From contig OY829654.1 of NCBI GenBank assembly GCA_963691815.1, positions 2,710,444 to 2,774,443 on the forward strand: a stretch of DNA of 64,000 nt, read 5' to 3'. The position numbers and the translations under genes are program-made. The notes under the pieces are model-generated. The model ran no database searches. It was not told the DNA's origin and worked only from the letters and a program-made list of their open reading frames with translations. Position 1 is the stretch's first letter, and each line of letters begins with the position of its first letter. Origin of the DNA: Echiichthys vipera (Eukaryota > Chordata > Actinopteri > Perciformes > Trachinidae). Positions 22,311 through 42,085 of this stretch are shown here, one piece after another.

Positions 22311-24790
22311 TAGCTTTTTATCAAAGACGCAGACGTTCGTCGTCTCGTGTTTGAGAACAGAACGCCATCGAGCGTGTCCCGCAGAAACACCTTCTGAGCT
22401 TTCAGATCTGGACGCCGTTTGAACGCCGGCGCTCTCTCGGTAGATTCTTAAGTAGAAGTTCCAGTTTTTCGCACCTTAGCGTTGCTCCGACAGCCAACGC
22501 CCCCTCAAACCACAAAACACCCAACAACTGAATGTCTTCATCCTCGGATCCGATCGACGTGCCTCGCTCTTCAAAGTCCCTCAAAGTCGGCATCATCGTG
22601 ACCTCACCTGAAGCCGAAGCGGCCCTCGCCTCTGCGTACGCGGCGCTCCGCCTGCCGCCCATCCACCCGTTAGCATGCAGTCTCTCACGCAGCTGCAGAA
22701 GTCAAACGTCCCTCTGTGAACGGACTCCACAGGACTCGACCGGCACAAACTACAGTAACCAGCCGCCATATTGCATGTTCCAGAGTTTAGTGCCTATAAT
22801 ATTGTGCGTCTTGCCAGAAGCCACCATGTCAGCCGAGCCATGTTGTGTTTCTAGACTTAGTAGTGATGTGTGTGGTGACTTCATAGTTGCTAATATTGAG
22901 GATGAATATTCTGCTTTTCTCTGGTTGGACTTCAGTGAAACTCCAATACACCGTCGCTGTAGACAAACTAGTTTTTACCTGTTTTCTTATTTTTCTTTCT
23001 AACTAAAAGCGTTTGTTGTCCCCCGATGTGTGGTCGTCTGACTGTAGCTCACACACACACACACATGCAAACACACACGCACATGCAAACACACACACAA
23101 ATACACGCACGCACACACACACATGCACACGCACACACACACACACACACACGTACACACACACATGCACACGCATCTGAAAACAAACTTTTAGGTTTAT
23201 TTTTTAAGGGTCTTCAAATATATATATGAATATATAAATATATATGTATGATTCTTTATTTTTATCTAGATTTTATTTATTTATTTTTCTATTTTTTAAA
23301 GGGCTTTGGTCTAAAATGTTTTTAAAAATCTTCAGGATTATTTTTTATCAAATATATATTTATATATATACATACAGTAGTAAAAGGTTAATTGTAATAA
23401 TATATTTTTTTTACATTTTTAGGTCATTAAAGGTTTTTTAATTCTTTAATTTATATATCTTAAATATTTTAGTCAATCATTTTTATCTAGTTTTTATTTA
23501 TTTTTAAGGGTTTAAAATGTTTAGGTCATTTATTTTTAAGGTTTTTAATTATTTAACTTATGTAAATATATTTTAAAATATTTTCATTTTTTTATAGTTT
23601 TTATTTATTTTATTTGAGAAGCACAAAGATCAAACTATTAAACTGAGATTATTATATTTAAATATTAGTTTAATATATTTATATATTAGATTATTAAATT
23701 AATTAAAATCTTATATTTATATATTAGATTATTATATTAAAATATTAGATAATTATATTTATATATTATATTATTATATATATGTATATATTAATTATAT
23801 TTAAATATTAGATTCATTGTTTTATTCATAATTAACAAATTGATTTCCCTCCACACCTTTAAAAAACAAATATAAATATATATTTAAATATAAACAAACA
23901 CACATCTGTAAACTAATCATCACCCGAGAGTTTATTCAGATTCATAACTGACACATTTAAATATTCTAATATTCAGTAAATATCTGAATAAACAGTAAAA
24001 ACAGGAAATATCTTCATCACTGAATCAGGAACCAGGACTTCACCTCCCATGATGCACTGCTGCCCCCTGCTGGCCTCCACTGAGTCTGCGCAGATCAACT
24101 CATCGATCGGTTTTTATTTCATCAGCTTCAGTTTATTTAGTTTAATTCATTTATTACATTTATTTATTTATACATTAATGGTGATAAACAGATAAATATG
24201 GTTATGTGTTAATATACTTAAATGTTTTAATATTTATTTATTCATGGTGAAAAACAGATGAATATAGCTATTTATTAATTTACTTAAATGGTTAAATATT
24301 TATTTTTTTGAGTGAGAAACATTAAATATAGTTATTTATTCATTAATTTACTTAAACATTTGAATATTAATAGATTTATGGTGAGGAGCATTAAATATAG
24401 TTATTAATTTATTACTTTACTCAAACGTTTAAATTTTAATGTATTTATTCATGGTGAGCAAAATAATAAATATGGTTATTCATTTATTTATTTACTTAAA
24501 CATTTATTAATTTATGGTGAGGAGCATTAAATATAGTTATTTATTAATTAAATTAATTAAACGTTTTAATATTTATTTATTTATTTACTTAAATGTTTTA
24601 ATATTTATTTACTTATTAGGAATTTAATTATATATTTTTTATTAAAGTATTTTATTTATTAAGAATTCAGCTGTTTAATTATTTAATTATTAATAATTAT
24701 TTAATTATTATTTAATTATTAATAATTCACGTGTTTAATAATAAAATATTCATAATTAATGACGTTTTTATAGTTTTAGTTTTGTCTGTT
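22311..24790. other. Intergenic DNA: unrecognised block, (CA)n, then AT-rich DNA
   Basis: 22311-23040 holds two overlapping short open frames on opposite strands with no recognisable family. 23047-23175 is (CA)n with ATGCA interruptions. From 23200 to about 24760 the DNA is strongly AT-rich, with repeated phrases of the type TTATTTATTAATTTACTTAAA and GGTGAGGAGCATTAAATATAG at roughly 60-110 base intervals. This suggests an old degenerate tandem array. Confidence 0.5.
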
Positions 24791-24876
24791 TGCTTTTTAA
24801 ATATGAACCGAACCTCGTGACCTCTGACGGGGTCAAAACACTGCTCTGTGATTGGCTGAGCGGCGGACAGGTGAAG
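24791..24876 (+). promoter_or_regulatory. bmb: Proximal bmb promoter or leader
   Basis: A CCAAT box in reverse orientation (GTGATTGGCTGAGCGG, about 24847-24862) sits just upstream of the start codon in a short GC-rich patch after the AT-rich intergenic block. No TATA box is evident. Confidence 0.4.
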
Positions 24877-32480
<7,604 letters not shown>

Positions 32481-32528
32481 GGACGGACGGACGGACGGAC
32501 GGACGGACGGACGGACGGACGGACGGAC
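32481..32528 (+). repeat. (GGAC)n directly after the bmb stop codon
   Basis: About twelve GGAC tetramers begin at the base after the TGA stop, in the bmb 3'UTR. The AATAAA at 32565-32570 follows. Confidence 0.97.
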
Positions 32529-32644
32529 GTCTCTGCTGCACGCTTTTAATCTTTTCTGATCATCAATAAAATCGATTTTGTACATTTGAAACAGAAAAGT
32601 GTGAAAGTAGTTCATGAACACAACCCTGCCCCCTGCTGGACGCC

Positions 32645-32645
32645 A

Positions 32646-32724
<79 letters not shown>

Positions 32725-33075
32725 TACTGGGTCACCTGAGATAAGCCCCCCCCCCCACACACACACACACACACACATAAAAAACATGATGTTTAATCTG
32801 TCTTTGCTCTAAATGGAGCGATTTACCTCCATCTGCTGCAAACACACACACACTCACACACACACATACACTCACACACACACACACACATACACTCACA
32901 CACACTCACACACACATACACACACTCACACACACAAACACCCACAAACACATATACATTCGCACACACTCACACACACACACACACAAATACACACATA
33001 CACGCACACACACGCATAGACTCACACACACATTAACACTCTCACACACACACACTCACACACACACACACCAGC
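32645..33075. repeat. (CA)n blocks flanking an inverted duplicate of the 40.1-kb segment
   Basis: (CA)n at 32645-32720 and 32840-33070, the latter with frequent ACTCAC and ATACAC variants. Between them, 32724-32842 is an inverted copy of about 40117-40243. Shared landmarks are GGGTCACCTGAGATAAGCC, the C-run, ATGATGTTTAATCTGTC, CTAAATGGAG and TTTACCTCCATCTGCTGCA. Confidence 0.9.
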
Positions 33076-33119
33076 TCTCTGCAAAAATAAAGGTAAACAA
33101 AAACAAACCTTTAAATACT

Positions 33120-33265
33120 TTTATTAGATCGGACAGACAGGAAATAGGGTGAGAGGGGGAGACATGCAGCAAAGGTGGGATTCGAACCTGCGCCCGCTGC
33201 CTCAAGAACCTTCAGCCTCTTTACAGGGGGTGACAGCTCTAACCACTGCTCCACCGACCCTCTCA
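33120..33265 (-). mobile_element. tRNA-derived SINE, minus strand
   Basis: On the minus strand the sequence reads GGTCGGTGGAGCAGTGGTTAG (A-box region), a ~45-base spacer, then GGTTCGAATCCCACC (B box). A tail follows with TTTGCTGCATGTCTCCCC and TTTCCTGTCTGTC. The anticodon-arm region is too long and unpaired for a functional tRNA. Confidence 0.8.
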
Positions 33266-33279
33266 CCAGCACATTCTTT

Positions 33280-34180
33280 AAGTTAAAGTGATTTGTTTTT
33301 CACGATAAAGGAAGAATCGCATCTGAACTCCAGCGTCTCACACACGATGCTGCTGCTGTCGTCGTCGTGGTCGTCGATGAAGCGTCTCGTCCCTGGTCGT
33401 GTTTGCGTTGGAGCGTGCGGGCGGAGGAGTGGAGCCCTCTGCCGGCTCCAGCGGCTCCAGAGACGAAGACGAACCCGAAGTGTGATGGAAAGAGAAGAAG
33501 GAATTTGCCTCCACAGTTTTTCTTTTGCTTCAAGTTTCAGCCGTTAAAAGAAAAAACAGAAGGAGAGAAAATGAGAAACAGACGACAGGAGGAGGAGGAG
33601 GAGGAGGAGGAGGAGGAGGAGGAGGGCAGCTGCTCTGGGATCAGATGTCTGGCTGGAGGAGGAGGAGTTGCGGTGTCGGTCTGCAGCTCGGATCAGAGTT
33701 TCACACAAAAGCCTGGAGCTGCGGAGAGAAGACGTCCGTCCGTCTCTCTCCCCGTCCGGACGCACTGACGCTGGAACGAGAGGATCGAACTCCGCGGAGG
33801 ACAAACGTGGACGAGTGTGAAGCCGCGGGAAAGTTTGTGAGTGGACAGGAAACGTCTCTTCTTCTCTTTCTTGAAGCGAGGAGAGTTTTTTATTGGACGA
33901 TGGAGACGAGACGGTCCTGAGAGATGGGGGAGAGAGAGGGGGAGGACGACGGAGGGGAGACGCTGACCTCCTCATGACTCCCACCGCAGAACAAACACAC
34001 GACTTCTGCTCAAAGTGACTTGATTCCATGTGATGAACTCTCGGCAGGAAGTGACTGATTCAGACGGGGCCCCTTCACAATAAATGTCTGGTTTTCAGGA
34101 GCCGGTGAGAGGAGGGAGATGAAGTGACGCCTCCTGACCTCTGACCCGTGTACAGGTGTGGGCGCTCCGACCTGAGCGGC
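33280..34180 (+). promoter_or_regulatory. fgd1: Probable fgd1 upstream promoter and 5'UTR region
   Basis: A CpG-containing block with a (GGA)n run (33590-33625) lies between the SINE and the first fgd1 ATG. A possible 5'UTR donor, GTTTGTGAGTGG, is near 33832-33843. A possible acceptor, CTCTGACCCGTGTACAG, ends at 34154, just before the first coding exon. Short open frames here have no recognisable homology. Confidence 0.4.
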
Positions 34181-37100
34181 ATGCAGCTGAACCGCCCTCG
34201 CAGCGGTGTGCTCGGGTTCAGCCTCCCCCCTCCTCCCCCTCCTCCCCCTCCTCCTCCCCCTCCTCCCTTCTTCTCAAGTCAGTTCGGGACCATGAGGTTC
34301 TCCTACCACCTGAACGCTGCGGCGGCCGCACTCAGCAGCTCCACCTGCAGGACAGGTGAGTGACCCACATGACAACAGAGGAGCGAATAGAAATACAATT
34401 ATTAATACGACAGCGTACGTACAACAGGCGAACAAAATAAAAGACTAAACCATGCACGTTAAATTCACCAGAACTGCTGCAGAACTCTTTGCTCTGATGA
34501 ACAAAACAGTTCAATGTGTGGTTCATGTCTGTCACCACACACTGGTGACAGACATGAATGTTAGACGCACGTCCTAATGAATTAGAGTCGTGTAAATTAG
34601 TGACAGGAAGCACCCAGCAGCGACGTGCACTGGGGGGAGGGGCGAAAGTGTCCTCTAGGAGCCAAAACGTGTGTTGAAGGTCTCTTTAGGAGGCAAAGCA
34701 TGTGCTAAAGTGTCCTCTAGGGAGCTGAAATGTGTGCTGAAGTGCTCTTTAGGAGCTAACGCGTGAGCTAAATTGCGCTCTTAGGAGCCAAAACTTGTGC
34801 TAAAGTGTCGTCTAGGAGCCAAAACCTGTGCTAAAGTGCCCTCACAGAGCAAGAAGGTGTGTTAAAGTGCGCTATAGGAGCCAAAATGTGTGATAAAGTG
34901 TCCTCTAGGAGCCAAAACATGTGCTAAAGTGTCCTCTAGGAGCCAAGACGTGTGCTAAAGTGTTCTCATAGGAGCGAAAACGGGTGAGCAGTACTCTTCT
35001 CTGATATGCTGGGGGTCGACCGTGGTTGCTGTGATTGGTTGTAGATCCGTCCGTCCGTTAATAACACTGTGGAAATCGATACTAACTTTGTGGTTCATGG
35101 TTTAAATGAAAAAGTTTGTTTCGGATGTTTGTCAGAATCATCCGTGTGAAGTGGTCACAAGTAAAATTGACTTTTGGTTTCACATGAACAGCGGCCTCTT
35201 GATTTTGTGTGTGTGTGTGTGGTAGTGTGTGTGCGTGTGTGTGTGTGTGTGTGAGCGAGTCAGGAAACCTCAGACAACGTGGCAGAGAGAGGGTCAGTTT
35301 TTCTATGAAGAATAGAAAACATTATGGTAAAACAGTTCATTTCTGCTCCTCTTGCGTTACACGCGGAGGGATTTTATTTTGAAAGGTGGATTCTTCCTTG
35401 TTACAGGAAGTTACGTTGTCTCAGTTTTCCAGTATCTTGACCTCAAACAATAACAGACGGTTTTCAGTGTGAACAGTTTTCAGTGTGAAGAGTTTTCAGA
35501 GGAACAGGAAGAGAGACCCTGCTCGGAGGAAGCCCGGGGCCCCAGTCTGGAGCCAGGCTCAGACGGTGGGCTCACTGGCGAGCGCCTGGTGGCCGGGTTT
35601 GCCACGGAGCCCGGGCGGGCACAGCCAGAAAAAGTGATGTGGCACCTCCCTCCTCTCCATCCTGTGGGCCCACCACTCGCAGGAGGAACCGCTGGGGTCG
35701 GGTGCGCTGCCAGACCAGACACAGGTAGCAGAAGCTGCCTCTGGGGGGTTGGACCCTGTTCTTCTCTGGAGTTGCCCAGGGTGTGAGGCGCCGGGCGGGT
35801 GTGGGGATACTCACAAACCCCCGTCTGAGCGCCGCGGTGTTGGAGTTCACCCCGGTGGACCAGAGAGTGGCCTCCTTACGCCTGCGGGTGTTAGGGGGGG
35901 GACTCTGACTGTTGTTTGTGCAGATGCACCAAACAGCAGTTCAGAGTCTGGGGCCTTCTTGGAGACCCTGAATGGAGTCCTGCATGGGGCTCCAGTAGGG
36001 GACTCCAGAGTCCTGCTGGGAGACTTCAACGCCCACGTGGGCAACGATGGAGACACCTGGAGAGGCTGATTGGGAGGAACGGCCTCCCTGATCTAAATCC
36101 GAGCGGTCGTCTGTTATTAGACTTCTCTGCTGGTCATGGATTGTCTATAACAAACACCATGTTGGAACATAAGGATGCTCATAAGTGTACGTGGTACCAG
36201 AGAGCCCTAGGCCAAAGGTCCATAATCGATTTGTTGATTGTATCATCTGATCTGAGGCTGCATGTTTTGGACACTCGGGTGAAGAGAGTGGCAGAGCTGT
36301 CAGCTGATCACCATCTGGAGATGAGTTGGGTCAGAGGATGGGGAAGGTTCTGGACAGACCAGATAAACCCAAACCAGTAGTGCGGGTGAACTGGGACCGT
36401 CTGGAGGAGGCCCCTGTCCCAGAGACCTTCAACTCACACCTCCGGCGGAGCTTTTCTGGCGTCCCTGTGGAGGTTGGGGGCATTGAACCGGAGTGGGCGA
36501 TGTTCAAAGCTTCCATTGCTGAAGCTGCAGCAGTGAGCTGTGGCCTCAAGGTCTCAGGTGCCTCAAGGTGCGGTAACCTCGAACACCGCGGTGGACACCG
36601 GTGGTCCGGGAAGCACTCCGACTGAAGAAGGAGGCCTTCCAGGATATGTTATCCCAGAAGACTCAGGAAGCAGATGCAAGGTACCGACGGGTCTGAAGGG
36701 CTGCAGCCTCTGCTGTGTCAGAGGCAAAGCAGCGGGTGTGGGAGGAGTTCTGAGAAGTCATGGAGAAGGACTTTGGGGCGGCACCAAGGTGCTTCTGGAA
36801 AACCATTCGACACCTCAGGAGGGGGAAATGGGGAACCATCGAAGCTGTTTACAGTAAGGACGGGACTCTGGTGACCTCAGCTGATGAGGTGATCGGAGGT
36901 GGAAGGACTTTGAGGAACTCCTTAATCCGACTAACACGCCCTCTTTTGTAGAGGCAGAGCTGGAGGCTGATGGGGAATCATCGTCAATATCCCTGGCACT
37001 GAGGTAGTCAAACAAATCCAGGGGTTGATGAGATTCGTCCAGAAATGCTGAAAGCTTTGGGTTTGGAGGGGCTGTCTTGGTTGACACGTCTCCTTAACAT

Positions 37101-38867
37101 TGCGTGGAGGTCTGGGACAGTGCCAAGGGAGTGGCAGACCGGGGTGGTGGTTCCTCTTTTTGAAAAGGGGGACCAGAGGGTGTGTGCCAATTACAGGGGT
37201 ATCACACTACTCAGCCTCCCTGGTAAAGTCGACTCCAAGGTGCTGGAAAGGAGGTTCGTCCTGTAGTCGAACCTCAGATTGAAGAGGACCAATGTGGATT
37301 CAGTCCTGGACGTGGAACAACGGACCAGCTCTTTATTCCCACAAGGATCCTGGAGGGGGTCTGGGAGTATGCTCATCCAGTCTACATGTGCTTTGTGGGT
37401 CTGGAGAAGGCATATGACCGGGTCCCCCGGGAGATACTGTGGGAGGTGCTGCGGGAGTCTGGGGTGGGGGGTCACTTCTGTGGGCCGTCCAATCTCTGTA
37501 CACCCAAAGTGAGAGCTGTGTCTGGATCCTCGGCAGTAAGTCGGAGACGTTCCCGGTGGAGGTTGGCCTCTGCCAGGGGTGGGCTTTGTCACCAATCCTG
37601 TTTGGGATTTTCATGGACAGGATATGGAGGCATAGTCGTGGTGGGGAGGGGTTGCAGTTGGGCGGTCTGAGGATCTCGTCTCTGCTTTTCGCAGATGATG
37701 TGGTCCTGATGGCATCGTCGGTCAGTGACCTTCAGCACTCACTGGATCGGTTCGCAGCCGAGTGTGAAACTGCCGGGATGAGGATCAGCACCTCTAAATC
37801 TGAGGACATGGCTCTCAGCAGGAAACCGGTGGATTGCTTACTCCAGGTAGGGAATGAGTCCTTACCCCAAGTGAAGGAGTTCAAGTACCTCGGGATCTTG
37901 TTCACGAGTGAGGGGACGATGGAGCGTGAGTTTGTCCGGAGAATCGGAGCAGCGGGGGCGGAGCTGCAGTCACTCTACCGCACCGTTGTGACGAAAAGAG
38001 AGCTGAGGAAGACAAAGCTCTGGATCTACCGCTCAGTCCTGGTTCCTACCCTCACCTGTGGTCATGAAAGCTGGGTCAGGACCCAAAGAACCAGGTCCAG
38101 GTCCAAGTGTGTGAAATGTGTTTCCTCAGGAGGGGGTCTGGAGTCTCCCTTAGAGAGAGGGGGAGAAGTTCAGCATCCGTGAGGAACTCGGAGTAGAGCC
38201 GCTGCTCCTTTGTGTTGAAAGGAGCCAGTTGAGGTGGTTCAGGATCATCTGGTAAGGATGAACCCTGGGCGCCTCCCTAGGGAGGTGTTCCAGGCACGTC
38301 CAGCTGGGAGGAGGCCTCGGGGAAGACCCAGGACCAGGTGGAGAGATTAGATCTCCACACTGGCCTGGGAACGCCTCAGGATCCCCCAGTTAGAGCTGGT
38401 TAATGTGGCCCGGGAAAGGGAAGTTTGGGGTCCCCTGCTGGAGCTGCTGCCCCCGAGACCCGACCCCGGATAAGAGGCTGAAGATGAGTTTTCAGTGTGA
38501 ACAGTTTTCAGTGAAGTTGATTCTCTCCGTCTCGGTGTCAGTGGCGAGCTTGTTCCAGTGCTGTGGATCCAGGACAGCGAACAGCCGTGACAGTTAATGA
38601 CACGGCCTCATGTGTCAGATTCACATGTGAGTGGACGGATACACACAGATACGAGCGACGAGGAGCTAAAAATAAACGGCTGCTTCAGCTGCTGGGACAG
38701 GAAACACAAAGTACTGCTTCACATGTTACAGCTACTGTTCCCTGTGTCTACTGTTGTTTTACTGTTTCCACCGAAGACAGAAGTGTTTGTTTTCATATAC
38801 GACTACTGAAACATAACCACAACCTCAGCTGGACCTTCATTCCTCCAGACGAACAGCTGAAGTCTGT

Positions 38868-38929
<62 letters not shown>

Positions 38930-39013
38930 TCATGATGTCCTGGGGGATGGACGAGCGAGCTTGTCTCTCTTTGGGTCACTGGGTCGCTCACTGTTGCTGA
39001 GGGGGGGAGGGGC

Positions 39014-39109
<96 letters not shown>

Positions 39110-40999
39110 AGAGGTCAGCCTGTAGTTAGATGATAGCAGGGTGTGTTTGTTTCCTTCACTCTGATGTGTTGAAGTGTTCGGGTGCGTTTGATTTGTGACC
39201 CTTGGGTGCGTTTGTTTTCGTTCATGTCTCCTGTGGGTGGAGTTACATCAGGAGCGCTTGTTTCGCCCACAGAGAACAAATTTAACTCATGAAATCCATC
39301 TTTAATAATTAAAAATAAAATAATTCAGACTTCCTGCTTCTCTGTTCGTGCGTAAAGCTGTGAAAAGTAACACACTAATTCATTTTTTAACATGTTTTAT
39401 TTGAGAAAATACAAAATTATATATAATATATACATAAAAACATATAAAGGATAAGCCTGAAGAGCACACCTCACAATTATAATAAAGATATATGTATAAC
39501 AAATTAATAATAAATAAAGAAATAAGCAAATAAATGAGAGAATACTTGGATTTATTCCTGCGTAATCTTCAGTTTTGTGGGAAGACTTCAAGTTTAAGTT
39601 CAGATTAGGTTTCACTGAGCTAACGTCAGCAAGAAGCTAACATTAGCCAGCTTAAGGTTTCACTGAGCTAATGTTAGCAATAAGCTAACATTAGCCAGCT
39701 TAGGTTCTTGTTAGCAAGAAGCTAACATTAGCCAGCTTAGGTTCTTGTTAGCCAGAACCTAACATTAGCCAGCTTAGGTTCTTGTTAGCAAGAAGCTAAC
39801 ATTAGCCAGCTTAGGATTCACTGAGCTAACGTCAGCAACAAGCAAACATTAGCCAGCTAGCTTAAACTTAGCTACACTGCATGGATCTGGTGTCGCTTTG
39901 TATCGTTAGCTGATTAAGTCATTTACAAACGGCGAGCTAGCCAGGTGTGTGGACGAATCAGCTGAAGTTCATCACAGCAAGGATGTTGCTACGTCAGCTA
40001 GCTCAGACAGACAGGTGAACAAACAATAGTTGAAACAACAATGGAATCCGTAGAAACAACAGTAACGTGTGTGTGTGTGCGTGTCTGTGTCTGTGTGTGC
40101 GCGTTTGTGTGTGTGTGCAGCAGATGGAGGTAAATCTCTCCATTTAGAGCAACGACAGATTAAACATCATGATTTTTAATGTTTCGTTCAGAGCCTGTGT
40201 CTGTGTGTGTGTGTGTGTGGGGGGGGGGGGCTTATCTCAGGTGACCCAGTGACCTCAGTCTGTCTCTCTGCTCACCTGTCTGTCTAAGCTAGCTGACGTA
40301 ACAACATCCTTTATCAGCTAACATTACAAAGCGACACCAGATCCATGCCATGTAGCTAAGTTTAAGCTAGCAGGCTAATGTTAGCTTGTTGCAAACATTA
40401 GCTCACTGAAACCTAAGCTGGCTAACCTTAGCTTCTTGCTCACATAAGCTCAGTGAAACCTAATCTGGCTAATGTTAGCTTCTTGCTTATGTTAACTCAG
40501 TGAATCCTAAGCTGGCTAATGTTAGCTGTTTGCTGACATTAGCTCACTGAAACCTAAGCTGGCTAGGCTTAGCTTCTTGCTAGTGTCTTGCTAAGCTGGC
40601 TAACATTAGCTTCTTGCTAACATTAGCTCAGTGAAACCTAAACCGGCTAATGTTAGCTTTTTTTCTGACGTTAGCTCAGTGAAACCTAAGCTGGCTAATG
40701 TTAGCATTCACTCCATGTACTGAGATAAAGGACTTCAAGGGCATTTAAACGCACGCTGAAAAGGCTACGTTTCTGCTTTATCGCTGATATATATATATTA
40801 AAAAAAAAACCTACTGTCTCATTCCTTTAAAGTGCTAACCACCACTCCACCGTGCCGCCCCCAACCTGGCAACCCAACTGCTGGAGTTATTTTTTGTTGT
40901 TGCGACTACGCTCTTGAGACACTGGATGGAGCTGTTCTGCTCATTCTGCATATTCAGCCTTTAATACATGATTTATTCTGAGATATGGGATAGAATAGC

Positions 41000-41070
<71 letters not shown>

Positions 41071-41986
41071 CACCCCCCCCCCCCCCCCTCTCTCTCTCTG
41101 TCCCCGCCCCCCCTCGCCCCTCACACACCGGGCAGCCCCTCTGAATCAGACCGAGCGGATCTAACCTAGTTATCCGTCTGCAGCAGCATCCTGTCGGTGT
41201 GACAGCCGGTCCGGACCGTCGGTCTGTGTCTGCGTGTGTGCGTGTGTGTATGTGTGTGTGTGTGTGTGTGGAGGGGGGGTGTCGGAACCGGTCGGTGCCT
41301 CAGTGTGTGTGTGAGTGAGTGTGTGTGTGTGTGTGACCCGGTTTCTTCTCCGTGCTGTGGACCGGGAGAGCCGCTCTCTCTCTCCGCCAACACACACTCT
41401 CTTTAATGACCGGATTTGTGTTTTGCTGCGCGATGTACATGGACAGAACCAGGGGTGAGTGCACGCACACACACACACACAGTTACACATCTGCACCGCG
41501 TACCGATCACATACCTGCTGCACGCGCACACACGCACGAGCGCGCGCCCAGCTGCAGCCTCCTCACCGCCGCGCCTCATTCTGCTGTTGTTTCTGCATGA
41601 ATGTGAATATAAATATGACTTATTATTATTATTATTATTATAATAATCCTGATGGATGGTGGGGGGGGGTTGGGAATGACAAACGCGCGCGCGCTCCACC
41701 GTGGTGTCGTGCACGCGCACACACTGACCGACATCTCGCCGCAGTGAATGTAGGGTAGGAGCTGCAAGATCCTGCGGCTGCAGATGTGACCGTGCTGGGA
41801 TCACACAGCCCTAACATCATCATATATATATTTATATTTATATATTTACACATTTATATCAGCGTCAGTGTCTGCTGCTTTATTTCATCTGCACTGAAAT
41901 ACAAAACAGACACAATGAGGCCCTGTGTGTGTGTGTGTGTGTGTGTGTGTCTGTCTGTCTGTGTGTGTGTGTGTGTGTGTGTCTCT

Positions 41987-42085
<99 letters not shown>

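Noticed and set aside
22402..23002. Short overlapping open frames on both strands (86 and 156 codons)
   Set aside because: No recognised domain, no splice or promoter support, and conflicting strands.
35469..38182. Several open frames of 60-247 codons with endonuclease and reverse-transcriptase motifs
   Set aside because: Pieces of the frameshifted LINE, not host genes.
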